DNA from: Candidatus Accumulibacter meliphilus
Lineage (GTDB): Bacteria > Pseudomonadota > Gammaproteobacteria > Burkholderiales > Rhodocyclaceae
Assembly: GCA_003332265.1 (NCBI GenBank)
Contig: QPGA01000021.1
Coordinates: forward strand, 1 to 46,468
Direction: 5' to 3'
Length of the DNA: 46,468 bases
The notes beneath the pieces are model-generated. The model saw nothing but the letters and a program-made list of their open reading frames with translations, was not told the DNA's origin and ran no database searches. Below, one piece after another: positions 17,094-25,912 of this stretch. Position numbers and translations under genes: made by a program. Numbering within the stretch: the stretch's first letter is position 1; each line of letters opens with the position of its first letter.

Positions 17094-18785
17094 TTAGTGG
17101 CCAGAAGCACCTGCGGCACCGACGCCGGTTTCCGAGCGGACCTTCTGCGCGGGGTAAAGCGAGCGTTCGAGCTGTGCTTGCTTGCTGGTATCCATCTTGG
17201 AAACCAGGTAGATGGTCAGGAAAGCAGCCGACATCGAGAAGAGGCCCGGCGAGGAGTATGGGAACAACGCCGAGCCCTTCGGATTGCCCAGAACAGCCTC
17301 CCACACCGACGCCGAAACGATGGTTAGGCCAACAGACGAAATCAGACCGACGAATCCACCAGCCACAGCCCCTTTGGTCGTGCAGTCCTTCCACAGTACC
17401 GACATGAACAGCACGGGGAAGTTGGCCGAGCAGGCGATGGCAAAAGCGAGCATCACCATGTAAGCGACGTTCTGCTTCTCGAAGGCGATACCCAGAATCA
17501 CGGCGATGATGCCCAGGCAGATAGTGGTGATCTTCGAGACGCGCAGTTCGGCAGCCGAATCCGCCTTGCCCTTGCAGAACACCGTCGCGTACAGATCGTG
17601 CGACACCGCCGACGCACCGGACAGCGTGAGACCGGCAACCACGGCCAGGATGGTGGCGAAAGCGACCGCGGAGATGAAGCCGAGGAAGACATTGCCACCG
17701 ACGGCGTTGGCCAGGTGGATGGCCGCCATGTTGCCGCCGCCCTTCAAACCCTTGGCCAGATCGCCATCGACGTAGTACGCACCGGGATCCTGGGTGAGAA
17801 GGACGACCGCGCCAAAGCCGATAATGAAGGTGAGGATGTAGAAGTAACCGATCCAGGTGGTTGCCCAGCCCACCGACTTGCGTGCCTCTCTGGCGCTTGG
17901 AACGGTGAAGAAGCGCATCAGGATGTGCGGCAGACCGGCGGTGCCGAACATCAACGTCATGCCGACCGAGATCGCCGAGATCGGATCCTTGATCAGCGCA
18001 CCAGGCCCCATGATGGCATCGTGTTTGGTGTGGATTTCAACCGCCTTGGCGAAAAGTGCCTCGGGATTGAAGTTGAACTGCCAGAGCACGGCCAGGGCCA
18101 TGAAGCTTGCGCCGCAAAGCAGCATGATCGCCTTGATGATCTGCACCCAGGTGGTTGCCGTCATGCCGCCAAACAACACATAGCACATCATCAGCACGCC
18201 GACGATGATCACTGCGTACTGGTACTCGAGACCAAAGAGCACCTTGATCAGTTGGCCCGCACCAACCATCTGCGCGATCATGTAGAAGCAGACGACGACC
18301 AGAGAACCGGACGCCGCGAAGATGCGGATCGGCGTCTGCGCGAAACGGTAGGCAGCGACGTCAGCGAAGGTGAACTTGCCGAGGTTGCGCAGTCGCTCAG
18401 CCATCAGGAAGGTAATCACCGGCCAGCCGACCAGCCAGCCGATCGAGAAGATCAGGCCGTCAAAACCGTTAGCAAATACCAGGCCGGAAATTCCCAGGAA
18501 GGACGCGGCAGACATATAGTCGCCGGCAATCGCCAGACCGTTCTGGAAGCCGGTAATGCCACCACCGGCGGTGTAGAAGTCAGCCGCCGTCTTGGTCTTG
18601 CTTGCCGCCCACTTGGTGATGAACAGGGTCATGACCACGAAGGCGCCAAACATGGCGATCGCCACCCAATTGGTTTCTTGCTTTACCGTGGTACCGAGAT
18701 CGCCGCCAGCAGCCACGGCGACACCGGCGATCAGCAAGCCAAGCAGGATCACCGGGCTGTTGCGTATGGTTTTGGCAATCATCAT
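17094..18785 (-). CDS. actP: Cation/acetate symporter ActP
   Basis: 563 residues, a sodium:solute symporter of the SSS family that takes up acetate and related short carboxylates at low concentration. About 13 membrane segments are visible. An N-terminal hydrophobic segment resembles the cleaved signal of E. coli ActP ([15 protein letters not shown]), and family blocks include [52 protein letters not shown] and [18 protein letters not shown]. It follows the DUF485 gene with a four-base ATGA overlap, the typical yjcH-actP order, and ends at a strong terminator. In polyphosphate-accumulating relatives, acetate uptake is central to the feast phase. Control by the divergent two-component system is inferred. 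Confidence 0.96.
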   Translation of the reverse strand: MMIAKTIRNSPVILLGLLIAGVAVAAGGDLGTTVKQETNWVAIAMFGAFVVMTLFITKWAASKTKTAADFYTAGGGITGFQNGLAIAGDYMSAASFLGISGLVFANGFDGLIFSIGWLVGWPVITFLMAERLRNLGKFTFADVAAYRFAQTPIRIFAASGSLVVVCFYMIAQMVGAGQLIKVLFGLEYQYAVIIVGVLMMCYVLFGGMTATTWVQIIKAIMLLCGASFMALAVLWQFNFNPEALFAKAVEIHTKHDAIMGPGALIKDPISAISVGMTLMFGTAGLPHILMRFFTVPSAREARKSVGWATTWIGYFYILTFIIGFGAVVLLTQDPGAYYVDGDLAKGLKGGGNMAAIHLANAVGGNVFLGFISAVAFATILAVVAGLTLSGASAVSHDLYATVFCKGKADSAAELRVSKITTICLGIIAVILGIAFEKQNVAYMVMLAFAIACSANFPVLFMSVLWKDCTTKGAVAGGFVGLISSVGLTIVSASVWEAVLGNPKGSALFPYSSPGLFSMSAAFLTIYLVSKMDTSKQAQLERSLYPAQKVRSETGVGAAGASGH

Positions 18786-19096
18786 TGATGGGCCTCATGG
18801 ATGATTTCGGCGGTCAGGTCGTCGAACTCGGAGTTGGCACGGCGGACGTAGATATTGGTGATGACGATGGTCAGAACGATGACCCCAACGCCCATCGGAA
18901 TACCGATCGAAGTGACCATGCCATCGGCCAGCTTCCTTGCCAGAAACTCCTTGTCGAAGGCAATCAGCAGAATGTATCCATAGTAGATCGCCATGATCAG
19001 GACGGTCATGACGATGCTGTAGGTCGAGCGCATGCTCACCAGTTTCTTGTACTTCGGGTTGGCGGCGATACGCACAACCAGGTCGTCGTCTTTCAT
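18782..19096 (-). CDS. yjcH: DUF485 small membrane protein (YjcH type)
   Basis: 104 residues from ATG at 19096, with GGAGG six bases upstream; the longer frame to 19132 is not needed. DUF485 signature near the start: [18 protein letters not shown]. Two membrane segments follow ([20 protein letters not shown] near 25-44 and [21 protein letters not shown] near 62-82). DUF485 proteins are encoded directly before actP in many bacteria and probably assist the symporter; the mechanism is unknown. It is the first gene of the operon, and the 362-base intergenic region ahead of it carries the regulatory repeats. Confidence 0.94.
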   Translation of the reverse strand: MKDDDLVVRIAANPKYKKLVSMRSTYSIVMTVLIMAIYYGYILLIAFDKEFLARKLADGMVTSIGIPMGVGVIVLTIVITNIYVRRANSEFDDLTAEIIHEAHQ

Positions 19097-19169
19097 GTTG
19101 CCTCCTCGGAGGGGAACGGTTTGTCGAATCATTCACGCTGACTGCCGCGGCGAAGGTAGGCCTCCGAAC

Positions 19170-19255
19170 TTACGCCGGGCTTACATACTTTATTTTTTCT
19201 CGTTTATTAACAGTTACTTACACGATTCTGAGCAAACTCTTAACAGGTCCTTAAA
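19170..19255. promoter_or_regulatory. Direct-repeat control region between yjcH-actP and the two-component genes
   Basis: TTAACAGTTACTTACA at 19207-19222 and TTAACAGGTCCTTAAA at 19240-19255 match at 13 of 16 positions and start 33 bases apart, three helical turns. A weaker copy, TTACGCCGGGCTTACA, starts at 19170 and keeps the TTA-N7-CTTACA frame. Paired half-sites about 10 bases apart within each copy are the usual binding pattern of OmpR-type regulators such as the one encoded at 19459. The surrounding DNA (19187-19258) is the most AT-rich of the window. The rest of the 362-base gap (19097-19458) holds no gene. Confidence 0.55.
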
Positions 19256-19458
19256 ATGACCGCTGGTGTTCTGATCGATTTCGCCTGGCCGACTTGCGCG
19301 GGACGCTGCTGGTGCGCATCACAGCACATGGTCCGCGCCGCGTTCGCCGCGTACAATCGCTGACGCGCCGCTTGCACACGCGATGCTATATGCATTTTTC
19401 CGGGGAGGGCCGCGCTCTCTTACCCTTGTCTTTGCCCGCCTGCCCATCGAGGTCCTTG

Positions 19459-20142
19459 ATGCTTGTCCTGTTGATAGAAGATGATCCGGAGCTCTCTGAT
19501 GGCATTGCCACCTTCCTCGCCGGACAAGGAGACAGCGTTGTCGTTGAAGCCAATGGCATGGCAGCAGATCGCTTGTTGCAGGAAAAGAACTTCGACATCG
19601 TTCTCGTCGATGTCGGCCTGCCAGGACTGAGCGGCTACGAAATCGTGCGCCGCATCCGGGAGCGCCGCCAAGCGCTGCCGGTGATCATGATTACCGCACG
19701 TGATGCCCTCGACGATCGAATCTACGGGCTGGACCTCGGTGCGGACGACTACCTGTCGAAACCCTTCGAGCTCGCCGAACTGACCGCGCGCATGCGAGCA
19801 ACCACGCGTCGCGGTGCCAATAACGTTGCCCGGCGAATCGAGTTTGGCCCGCTGTCGATGGACATGCAGGGGCGATTCGCCTCGCTGGCAGAACAGCCCT
19901 TAATCGTTTCCAGCCGCGAATGGGATCTGCTGAGCACTCTTGCCGCGGCTGACGGGCATACGGTGCCAAAGGAACGGCTGCAAGGTGATGGCAGTGTCAA
20001 CGCCCTGGAAGTCTACGTCTACCGCCTGCGCCGCCGGCTGGAAGCAGCTGGCCTGAGTATTCGCACCGTGCGCGGCTTCGGCTACCGTCTGGAAGTCACC
20101 GGCGGTGTGGCCAACAAGACGCGGCACGATGCAAACCGCTAG
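19459..20142 (+). CDS. OmpR/TctD-type response regulator
   Basis: 227 residues from ATG at 19459, with GAGG seven bases upstream; the open frame runs further upstream without family similarity. The receiver domain (1-115) has acidic pair Asp8/Asp9, phosphoacceptor Asp51 in VLVDVGLPG, Thr79 in MITARD and Lys101 in LSKPFE. The C-terminal winged helix (about 130-220) ends with NALEVYVYRLRRRLEAAG and IRTVRGFGYRLE, typical of the OmpR family. The gene overlaps the sensor kinase gene by 14 bases, so both are made together. It sits divergent from yjcH-actP across a region with OmpR-like direct repeats, so control of acetate uptake and of itself is likely (inference). Confidence 0.94.
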   Translation: MLVLLIEDDPELSDGIATFLAGQGDSVVVEANGMAADRLLQEKNFDIVLVDVGLPGLSGYEIVRRIRERRQALPVIMITARDALDDRIYGLDLGADDYLSKPFELAELTARMRATTRRGANNVARRIEFGPLSMDMQGRFASLAEQPLIVSSREWDLLSTLAAADGHTVPKERLQGDGSVNALEVYVYRLRRRLEAAGLSIRTVRGFGYRLEVTGGVANKTRHDANR

Positions 20143-21661
20143 CACGAGCAAGGCAGGCGCCGCAATCAATTCCGGAGAAGCAGGCAGCGAGATCGGCGCG
20201 ACCCCAAGGCGGGCTGGTACCAGCCTCCGGCGCAGTCTGCTGCGAGCGCTGGTACTGCCGATCGCCGCCGCCCTGCTGACGGGTGGAGTATTCGGCTATC
20301 GAGCGGCCGAGAAAGTGGTCAGCAGTGCCTACGACCAGAGTCTGTCGAACCTGGCGAACGGCATCGCCAACCGGGCCCGGGTGGAAAATGGCGAGGTCAC
20401 CATCGCCCTGTCGTCTGAGGCAGAAGCGCTCCTGCGTACCGACACGGTAGACGACATCTACTTCCGGGTTCGCGACGACTTCGGCCGAATCATCGCCGGA
20501 GACGTCGATCTGCCACCGCCGGAGACTTCCGAAAGCGGCGCTGCGGCCGGCTCGCCGACACCGTTTCTGGAGACCCCCACGAGCGCTGGTGCCACCGCCA
20601 CGGGGTCGAGAATCTCGTTCTTTGACGCCCAGTTCCGTGATCAAACGATACGCGGGGTGCGTTTCCACCCCGTTGTCGACGGCCAAGGCATCTACGTCAC
20701 CGTCGCCGAAACACTGGGCAAGCGCCGTGCGGCCATTCGCGATCTGTTGCTCGGCTTCGGTTTGGCGGTGTTTCTGGTGCTCGCCGCCATCGCCGCCGTC
20801 GTGCGCTACGGAATCACCTCCGGCCTGGCGTCGCTGCATCACCTGCAGTCCGAGCTTGCCGAGCGTTCCGGCGAGGATCTCGCCCCGGTCGATCTGAACC
20901 AGGTGCCACTGGAAATCCACGCGCTGGTGCGGGCGCTGAATGCACTCCTGACGCGCCTGCAGGACGCGCACACCGCGCAACGGGAATTCCTGCAGGATGC
21001 CGCGCATCAGTTGCGCACCCCCCTCGCCGGTCTGCAAGTCCAGATCGAGCTGCTGCGCAGCCAGCAGAGCGACCAGACGGTCGCCGCGAATCTGCGCCAG
21101 TCGGTGAAACGCGTCACTCGCCTGGCCAATCAGTTACTGGCGCTGGCCCGCGCCGAGGGAGCGCACTATCTGATGGCGAACGCATCGTCGGTTGATCTGG
21201 CAAAGCTGATCGACGAGTTGCTGGACGACTGGCTGCGTATCGCCGACGAGAAGAAAATCGACTTCGGCATGCAGCGCGATATTTCGACGCTGGCCGGCGA
21301 TCCGACGCTGCTCCGCGAGCTGATCGCCAATCTGGTCGACAACGCGCTCAAATACACGCCCGCCGGCGGACAGGTCACCCTGCGCTGCGAACGCGTCGGT
21401 GACGTCGTCGAAATTGACGTCACCGACAACGGCCCCGGTATTCCCGAGCACGAGCGCGAACGCGTATTCGAGCGTTTTCATCGCTTGCCCGACGCCCCGG
21501 CTACCGGTAGTGGGTTGGGTTTGGCGATCGCGCGGGAGACGGTTGATGGTCACCGCGGTTCGATCACCGTCGCCAGCGGTGCGGACGGTGAAGGCACCTG
21601 CATCCAGGTGCGCTTGCCAGCCAAGCCAGCGACAGTTTCGATGGCCAGCCGATCTGCCTGA
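20129..21661 (+). CDS. TctE-type sensor histidine kinase
   Basis: 510 residues from ATG 20129; an in-frame GTG at 20105 would add eight residues. Membrane segment 1 (about 35-58: [19 protein letters not shown]) and segment 2 (about 209-230) enclose a periplasmic 2CSK_N-type sensor domain, as in TctE/QseC kinases. A Ser/Thr/Ala/Gly-rich stretch near 138-160 looks like a flexible insert. The dimerisation box [19 protein letters not shown] carries His293. The ATPase domain shows the N box [16 protein letters not shown]1 DNGPGIP, F box RVFERFHR and G2 [11 protein letters not shown]. The ligand is unknown; TctE relatives respond to carboxylates, and the neighbouring acetate permease makes a carboxylate signal plausible. 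Confidence 0.94.
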   Translation: MQTASTSKAGAAINSGEAGSEIGATPRRAGTSLRRSLLRALVLPIAAALLTGGVFGYRAAEKVVSSAYDQSLSNLANGIANRARVENGEVTIALSSEAEALLRTDTVDDIYFRVRDDFGRIIAGDVDLPPPETSESGAAAGSPTPFLETPTSAGATATGSRISFFDAQFRDQTIRGVRFHPVVDGQGIYVTVAETLGKRRAAIRDLLLGFGLAVFLVLAAIAAVVRYGITSGLASLHHLQSELAERSGEDLAPVDLNQVPLEIHALVRALNALLTRLQDAHTAQREFLQDAAHQLRTPLAGLQVQIELLRSQQSDQTVAANLRQSVKRVTRLANQLLALARAEGAHYLMANASSVDLAKLIDELLDDWLRIADEKKIDFGMQRDISTLAGDPTLLRELIANLVDNALKYTPAGGQVTLRCERVGDVVEIDVTDNGPGIPEHERERVFERFHRLPDAPATGSGLGLAIARETVDGHRGSITVASGADGEGTCIQVRLPAKPATVSMASRSA

Positions 21662-21714
21662 ACAACAGCGACAGCCAGCGCTACAATGCCCGCTCGACAG
21701 CGGGAGAGCGAATT

Positions 21715-22881
21715 ATGGAAAGCATCGAAGCGGTGGTGATCGGTGCCGGCGTCGTCGGCCTGGCCTGCGCGCGCGAACTCGCGCGACGCGGATTCGAGAC
21801 GGTGATTCTCGAACGCCACGGGGCTTTCGGCACCGAGACCAGCGCCCGCAACAGCGAGGTGATCCATGCCGGGCTCTACTACCCGAGCGGTTCGCTGAAG
21901 GCGGGGCTGTGCGTGGCTGGCCGCAAGCTACTCTACGAGTTCTGCGCGACGCACGCGATCAGCCACCAACGTTGCGGCAAGCTGATCGTTGCTACCTCGG
22001 CAGCCCAGGAGAGCAGGCTGGCAGCGCTGCAGCAGCAGGGCGAGGCCAACGGCGTGGAGGACCTGCGGCGTCTCGGTGCCGCCGAGGCGCGCGCGCTCGA
22101 ACCTGATCTGGCATGTACGGCGGCCCTGCTCTCACCTTCCACCGGCATCGTCGACAGCCACGGCCTGATGCTGGCCCTGCTCGGCGACGCCGAGGGCGCC
22201 GGTGCTTCGCTGGCGCTGCACAGTCCCCTGCAGCGCGGCTCGCTTGACGCGAACGCGCCGGGCATGGTGCTCGAAAGCGGCGGCGCCGACAGCCTGCGCT
22301 TCAAGGCCAGACTGGTGATCAACGCCGCCGGCCTGTGGGCGCCGCAGGTGGCCGCTGCGCTGGCCGGCTTCCCAAAAACGCTGATCCCGGCGAACTTCCA
22401 CGCCAAGGGCAGCTACTACGCGCTGAGCGGGCGGGCGCCGTTCTCGCGGCTGGTTTATCCGCTGCCCGAGGCCGGCGGACTGGGAGTGCACCTGACCCTC
22501 GATCTCGGCGGCCAGGCACGCTTCGGCCCGGACGTCGAGTGGCTGCCGCAGCCGACGCCAGGCCAGGCCATCGGCGAACTCGACTACCGCGTCGACCCCG
22601 GGCGCGCCGACGTTTTCTATGCCGAGATTCGCCGCTACTGGCCAGGCTTGCCGGACAAGGCCTTGACGCCGGCCTATGCCGGAATTCGTCCCAAAATCGT
22701 CGGACCCGGTGCGCCGGCAGGCGATTTTCTGATCCAGGGACCGGCCCAACACGGCATCCCCGGGCTGGTCAACCTGTTTGGCATTGAGTCGCCCGGCTTG
22801 ACTGCGTGCCTGGCGATCGCCGCGCACGCGGTTGGCGTGGCAGGGGCGGCCAGCGCGCAGCACGCAGGACGATTCGGCTGA
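21715..22881 (+). CDS. FAD-dependent oxidase, L-2-hydroxyglutarate dehydrogenase (LhgO/L2HGDH) type
   Basis: 388 residues of the DAO family. The FAD-binding Rossmann motif [20 protein letters not shown] is at 6-25 and [20 protein letters not shown] follows. The block [20 protein letters not shown] is characteristic of L-2-hydroxyglutarate oxidases and close relatives. Later blocks are [13 protein letters not shown] near 202 and the C-terminal [17 protein letters not shown], which closes the flavin pocket. There is no signal peptide or membrane segment. It stands alone after the sensor kinase (53-base gap), and its TGA stop is also the beginning of repeat copy B. The exact 2-hydroxyacid substrate is not decided by sequence. 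Confidence 0.9.
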   Translation: MESIEAVVIGAGVVGLACARELARRGFETVILERHGAFGTETSARNSEVIHAGLYYPSGSLKAGLCVAGRKLLYEFCATHAISHQRCGKLIVATSAAQESRLAALQQQGEANGVEDLRRLGAAEARALEPDLACTAALLSPSTGIVDSHGLMLALLGDAEGAGASLALHSPLQRGSLDANAPGMVLESGGADSLRFKARLVINAAGLWAPQVAAALAGFPKTLIPANFHAKGSYYALSGRAPFSRLVYPLPEAGGLGVHLTLDLGGQARFGPDVEWLPQPTPGQAIGELDYRVDPGRADVFYAEIRRYWPGLPDKALTPAYAGIRPKIVGPGAPAGDFLIQGPAQHGIPGLVNLFGIESPGLTACLAIAAHAVGVAGAASAQHAGRFG

Positions 22882-23083
22882 CGGTAATGACATGTCGAGA
22901 CACCCCTGATCATGAAAGGCACGACCGCCCCCCTCTCACTTGCAGTGCGCATTCCGGCTTACACGCCGGAATCGTTCGCCGGGCAGGGAGCATGCTCCCC
23001 GAATTCCCCGTCTCACCCCCGGCCCCTCTCCCGCGAGGGGAGAAAGGAGTTTCGTGAGTCGCATACGCGACTTTCACATTAAC
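22879..23083 (+). repeat. Mosaic intergenic repeat, copy B (long form)
   Basis: It starts TGACGGTAATGAC, where TGA is the stop of the preceding oxidase gene. It contains TGTCGAGACACC, a perfect 8-bp palindrome ATTCCGGC-ttacac-GCCGGAAT, the GTTCGCCGGGC block, a CCCGCGAGGGGAG block, then the hairpin GTCGC-atac-GCGAC between GTGA and TCAC, and ends CACATTAAC four bases before the PIN gene start. It shares its 5' 110 bases with copy C (32038) and both ends with copy A (3863). Confidence 0.8.
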
Positions 23084-23086
23084 GGC

Positions 23087-23545
23087 ATGCGCGCAGTCCT
23101 CGATACCAACGTAATCATCGACCTGCTGCACTTCGCCGATCCCGCAGCGCTGCTGCTGCGCACCGCCATCGATGACGGCTCGCTGCAGTGCTTCAGTGAT
23201 CGGCAGTGTCTGGACGAACTCGAGCGCGTCACCACCTACCCGCAGTTTTCTCTCGATGGCGCGGCACAGCAGGCTTTGCTCACGCGCTACCGTCGCTTCG
23301 TGACGCTCTGCGAACCCGAAGGAGTCGAGGATGTCGAGGCCTATCGGCTGCCACGCTGCCGTGACGCCGACGATCAGAAATTCCTGATTCTCGCCGTGCG
23401 CTGCGGCGCCGATCTGCTGATTACCCGCGACCGCGAGCTGCTCAGGCTGGCCGGCCGCCGCCGTCCAGCGCCATCGTGCGCGATTGTCAACGCTACGACG
23501 GCAGCGCTATTGACGGTCACGGCGAGCACCCGCTTGGCCTACTGA
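23087..23545 (+). CDS. PIN-domain protein, putative toxin family
   Basis: 152 residues from ATG at 23087; the frame is open upstream through the repeat, but that part is repeat DNA. PIN nuclease marks are RAVLDTNVIIDLL with Asp6, CLDELERV with an acidic residue near 46, and the C-terminal DADDQKFLILAVRCGADL followed by LLITRDRELL with the remaining acidic residues. This matches the PIN proteins annotated as putative toxin components (COG1569 type), which act as metal-dependent RNases. No antitoxin gene is visible immediately upstream, since the space is taken by repeat copy B. The gene overlaps the convergent yaaA stop by seven bases. Confidence 0.9.
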   Translation: MRAVLDTNVIIDLLHFADPAALLLRTAIDDGSLQCFSDRQCLDELERVTTYPQFSLDGAAQQALLTRYRRFVTLCEPEGVEDVEAYRLPRCRDADDQKFLILAVRCGADLLITRDRELLRLAGRRRPAPSCAIVNATTAALLTVTASTRLAY

Positions 23546-24309
23546 CCACGCCGAAAAACCCAGACGCTTTCGCTGGAGGCATCTTCGGCGAAAGCGTAGC
23601 CGCCGACCGTGAAATCCTTCAAGCCGGCGGGGTTGGTGAGGCGATTGATGATCGCAAAGCGTGCCATCAGCCCGCGTGCGCGTTTGGCGTAAAAGCTGAC
23701 GACGCGGAACTTGCCGCTTCCCCAATCTTGGAAGACCGGCTGCAGCACGGGCATCGACAGGTTTTTCGGATTGACCGCCTTGAAGTACTCCTCCGACGCC
23801 AGATTGACCAGCACCGACGCGCCCGCTTCAGCCAGGGCTGCGTTGAGAGCGTCGCTGATGCGCTCATTCCAGAAGGCATACAAGTCCTTGCCGGCCGGAT
23901 TGGACAGCCGCGTGCCCATCTCCAGCCGATAGGGCTGGATCAGGTCGAGCGGACGAAGAACGCCGTAGAGCCCGGAAAGCATACGCACATGCTGCTGCGC
24001 AAACTGCAGGTCGGCCACCGACAGCGTCTCGGCGTCAAAGCCCGTGTAGACATCGCCGGCGAAGGCCCGGATTGCCTGCCTGGCGTTGTCCTGCGTGAAC
24101 GGCTGCGCCCACTCGGCGTAACGGCCTGCATTCAGGGCCGCGAGCTTGTCACTGATCTTCATCAGACTGGCGAGCGCCGCCGGTGACAGCTCACGCAGGC
24201 GATCGATCAGGACTTCTGACTGCTCCAGAAATTGCGCTTGGGAATGCTCGTCAAGCGTCAATGGCGTCTGGTAGTCGAAGGTTTTGGCGGGTGAGAGAAC
24301 GATGAGCAT
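23539..24309 (-). CDS. yaaA: Peroxide stress protein YaaA (UPF0246)
   Basis: 256 residues from ATG at 24309, giving the family start MLIVLSPAKTFDYQTP. Further marks are LSGLYGVLRPLDLIQPYRLEMGTRL near 117-141, NLASEEYFKAV near 175, and FYAKRARGLMARF near 210. YaaA lowers free iron under peroxide stress and binds DNA in E. coli; the fold contains a helix-hairpin-helix-like motif. It is cytoplasmic, monocistronic and convergent with the PIN gene. There is no OxyR site that I could recognise in the 359 bases upstream. Confidence 0.95.
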   Translation of the reverse strand: MLIVLSPAKTFDYQTPLTLDEHSQAQFLEQSEVLIDRLRELSPAALASLMKISDKLAALNAGRYAEWAQPFTQDNARQAIRAFAGDVYTGFDAETLSVADLQFAQQHVRMLSGLYGVLRPLDLIQPYRLEMGTRLSNPAGKDLYAFWNERISDALNAALAEAGASVLVNLASEEYFKAVNPKNLSMPVLQPVFQDWGSGKFRVVSFYAKRARGLMARFAIINRLTNPAGLKDFTVGGYAFAEDASSESVWVFRRGQ

Positions 24310-24668
24310 CGGCTGGCTCCAGCGGCGAGAAATCTCGCTATGAGTGTTTGCAACTATTCGGCCATTGTAATCGACGTCGTCAGAGGGCACGAATCGGCGC
24401 CGCACATCGGCCTGCCCGAAAGGCAAGGGCAAAGATGCTCGCCAGCAGGGCGGTGCCGACGCAAACTCGACGCAACGGCTGCCGCAGTTGATCGACGAGA
24501 TTCGGCCCGCTTGGAAGGGAAGGCGCAGGTGCTGGGCCTTTCCGGCTGGAAAGTTGCGCCATAAAATGACAAAAGCCTAACCCGGTTTTCCGTTCTTACT
24601 GCGCTGCCAAGCTCTACAATGCTACATTAAGCTTTCGGCGATTGGCGCAGGGTGGCTCGGTGCAGCCG
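24310..24668. other. Intergenic region between yaaA and the binding-protein gene
   Basis: 359 bases, divergent neighbours. A 60-codon minus-strand frame (24562-24380) has one hydrophobic segment (CVGTALLASIFALAFRAG), but it has no clear ribosome binding site and no family I recognise. The right end (24560-24640) is less GC-rich and holds TACAAT at 24615, a possible -10 for the lipoprotein gene, without a good -35. Confidence 0.3.
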
Positions 24669-25826
24669 ATGGATTATATGCTAACGTCAATAAAACCCAC
24701 AATTTGCGCATCGCGGCGGCCACTCAGCCGCCTGGCTCTCGTCGCCGTGACAGCGGCCGTCATGCTCGGCGCGCTTGCTTGTTCTCCACCTGAGCCGGTA
24801 CGTATCGGTTTTCTCGGGGGACTCTCGGGGCGCGTCGCCGACCTCGGTATTGGTGGGCGCAATGGGGTCATTCTCGCCGTCGAGATGCGCAATCGGCAAG
24901 GCGGGATCAACGGCCGGGCAATCGAACTGATCGCCGAGGACGACCAGCAGGACGTCGAAGTTGCCAGACAGGCCGCTAGCCGATTGCTGGCCGGCAAAGT
25001 CGAGGTGGTCATCGGCCCAATGACCAGCGCCATGGCTCTGGCGATCCTGCCGCAGTTCGACGCGGCCGGCGTCCCTCTGCTCTCACCGACGGTGACGACG
25101 AATGCGCTGACCGGTCTCGACGATCAGTTCTTCCGAGTCGTCGCCCCGACAGCGGCACACGTTTTCAAGTCGGCAGAGTACCACTTTCGCGAAAACGGTC
25201 TGCGACGGGTGGTACTCGTCTGGGACCTGCTCAACAGAGCCTACAGCGAGAGCTGGGCAGGCGATTTTCACACCGCCTTTGTGGCCTTGGGTGGGGAAAT
25301 CATCGCTGAAGTGGGCTTCGCTTCGGGCCAATCGCTGTCTGTGCTGGCAGCCAGCATTCTCGCCGAGAAACCTGACGGGGTGGTCATCATTGCCAATTCG
25401 GTGGACACCGCCCTGCTCGTCCAGCAACTGCGCATGCGTGCTGCGGACTTGCGTATCGGCACGTCCGAATGGGCCGCCACGGAGCGCCTGATCGAGCTTG
25501 GCGGTCGAGCCGTTGAAGGGCTGGTCGTCGCCCAATACATTGACCGTGACAGCACCACACCAGCGTATCTGGCTTTTCGCAAAGCGTATCGCGAACGCTT
25601 CAGGCATGAGCCTGGCTTTCCGGGACTCACGGCCTTCGACGCCACCAATGTCGCTCTCGATGCGCTTGCCACCAGGTCCGACAGCCAGACCCTCAAACAG
25701 GCGCTACTCGCTCAGGGCACCTTCGCTGGCGCCCAGTCATCAATCAAGTTCAATGCCAGCGGCGACACGCAGCGGGACACCTTCATATCGGTCATACGCC
25801 ATGGCGAGTTCGAGTCCCAGCACTAG
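24669..25826 (+). CDS. Periplasmic substrate-binding lipoprotein, Leu/Ile/Val-binding (LivK) type
   Basis: 385 residues from ATG at 24669 (ATG 24678 is an alternative). A lipoprotein signal ends in LGALAC with Cys38 as the lipid-anchored residue. The mature part is a type I periplasmic binding fold: [20 protein letters not shown], then [55 protein letters not shown] and [18 protein letters not shown]. There are no permease or ATPase genes nearby; instead a sensory GGDEF-EAL gene follows after 86 bases. I infer that it serves as a ligand-sensing partner rather than a transporter component. The ligand is unknown; amino acids or amides are typical of the family. Confidence 0.92.
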   Translation: MDYMLTSIKPTICASRRPLSRLALVAVTAAVMLGALACSPPEPVRIGFLGGLSGRVADLGIGGRNGVILAVEMRNRQGGINGRAIELIAEDDQQDVEVARQAASRLLAGKVEVVIGPMTSAMALAILPQFDAAGVPLLSPTVTTNALTGLDDQFFRVVAPTAAHVFKSAEYHFRENGLRRVVLVWDLLNRAYSESWAGDFHTAFVALGGEIIAEVGFASGQSLSVLAASILAEKPDGVVIIANSVDTALLVQQLRMRAADLRIGTSEWAATERLIELGGRAVEGLVVAQYIDRDSTTPAYLAFRKAYRERFRHEPGFPGLTAFDATNVALDALATRSDSQTLKQALLAQGTFAGAQSSIKFNASGDTQRDTFISVIRHGEFESQH

Positions 25827-25912
25827 GTTTCTGCAGCGATTGCCCACGCGGCTTGCGCCTGGCAGCGGACGGACGCCTCGTCAGGCCGTCCTGGCCTAGG
25901 ATTCGCGACGCG

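Noticed and set aside
17598-18788. A 396-codon plus-strand frame opposite actP
   Set aside because: His/Asp/Arg-rich antisense artefact; actP is unambiguous on the other strand.
22940-23086. Upstream extension of the PIN protein
   Set aside because: The added 49 codons are repeat DNA shared with copies A and C, not PIN sequence.
24380-24562. A 60-codon minus-strand frame with one hydrophobic stretch upstream of yaaA
   Set aside because: No ribosome binding site, no family recognised, and similar-length frames occur on the other strand. Left as part of an intergenic entry.
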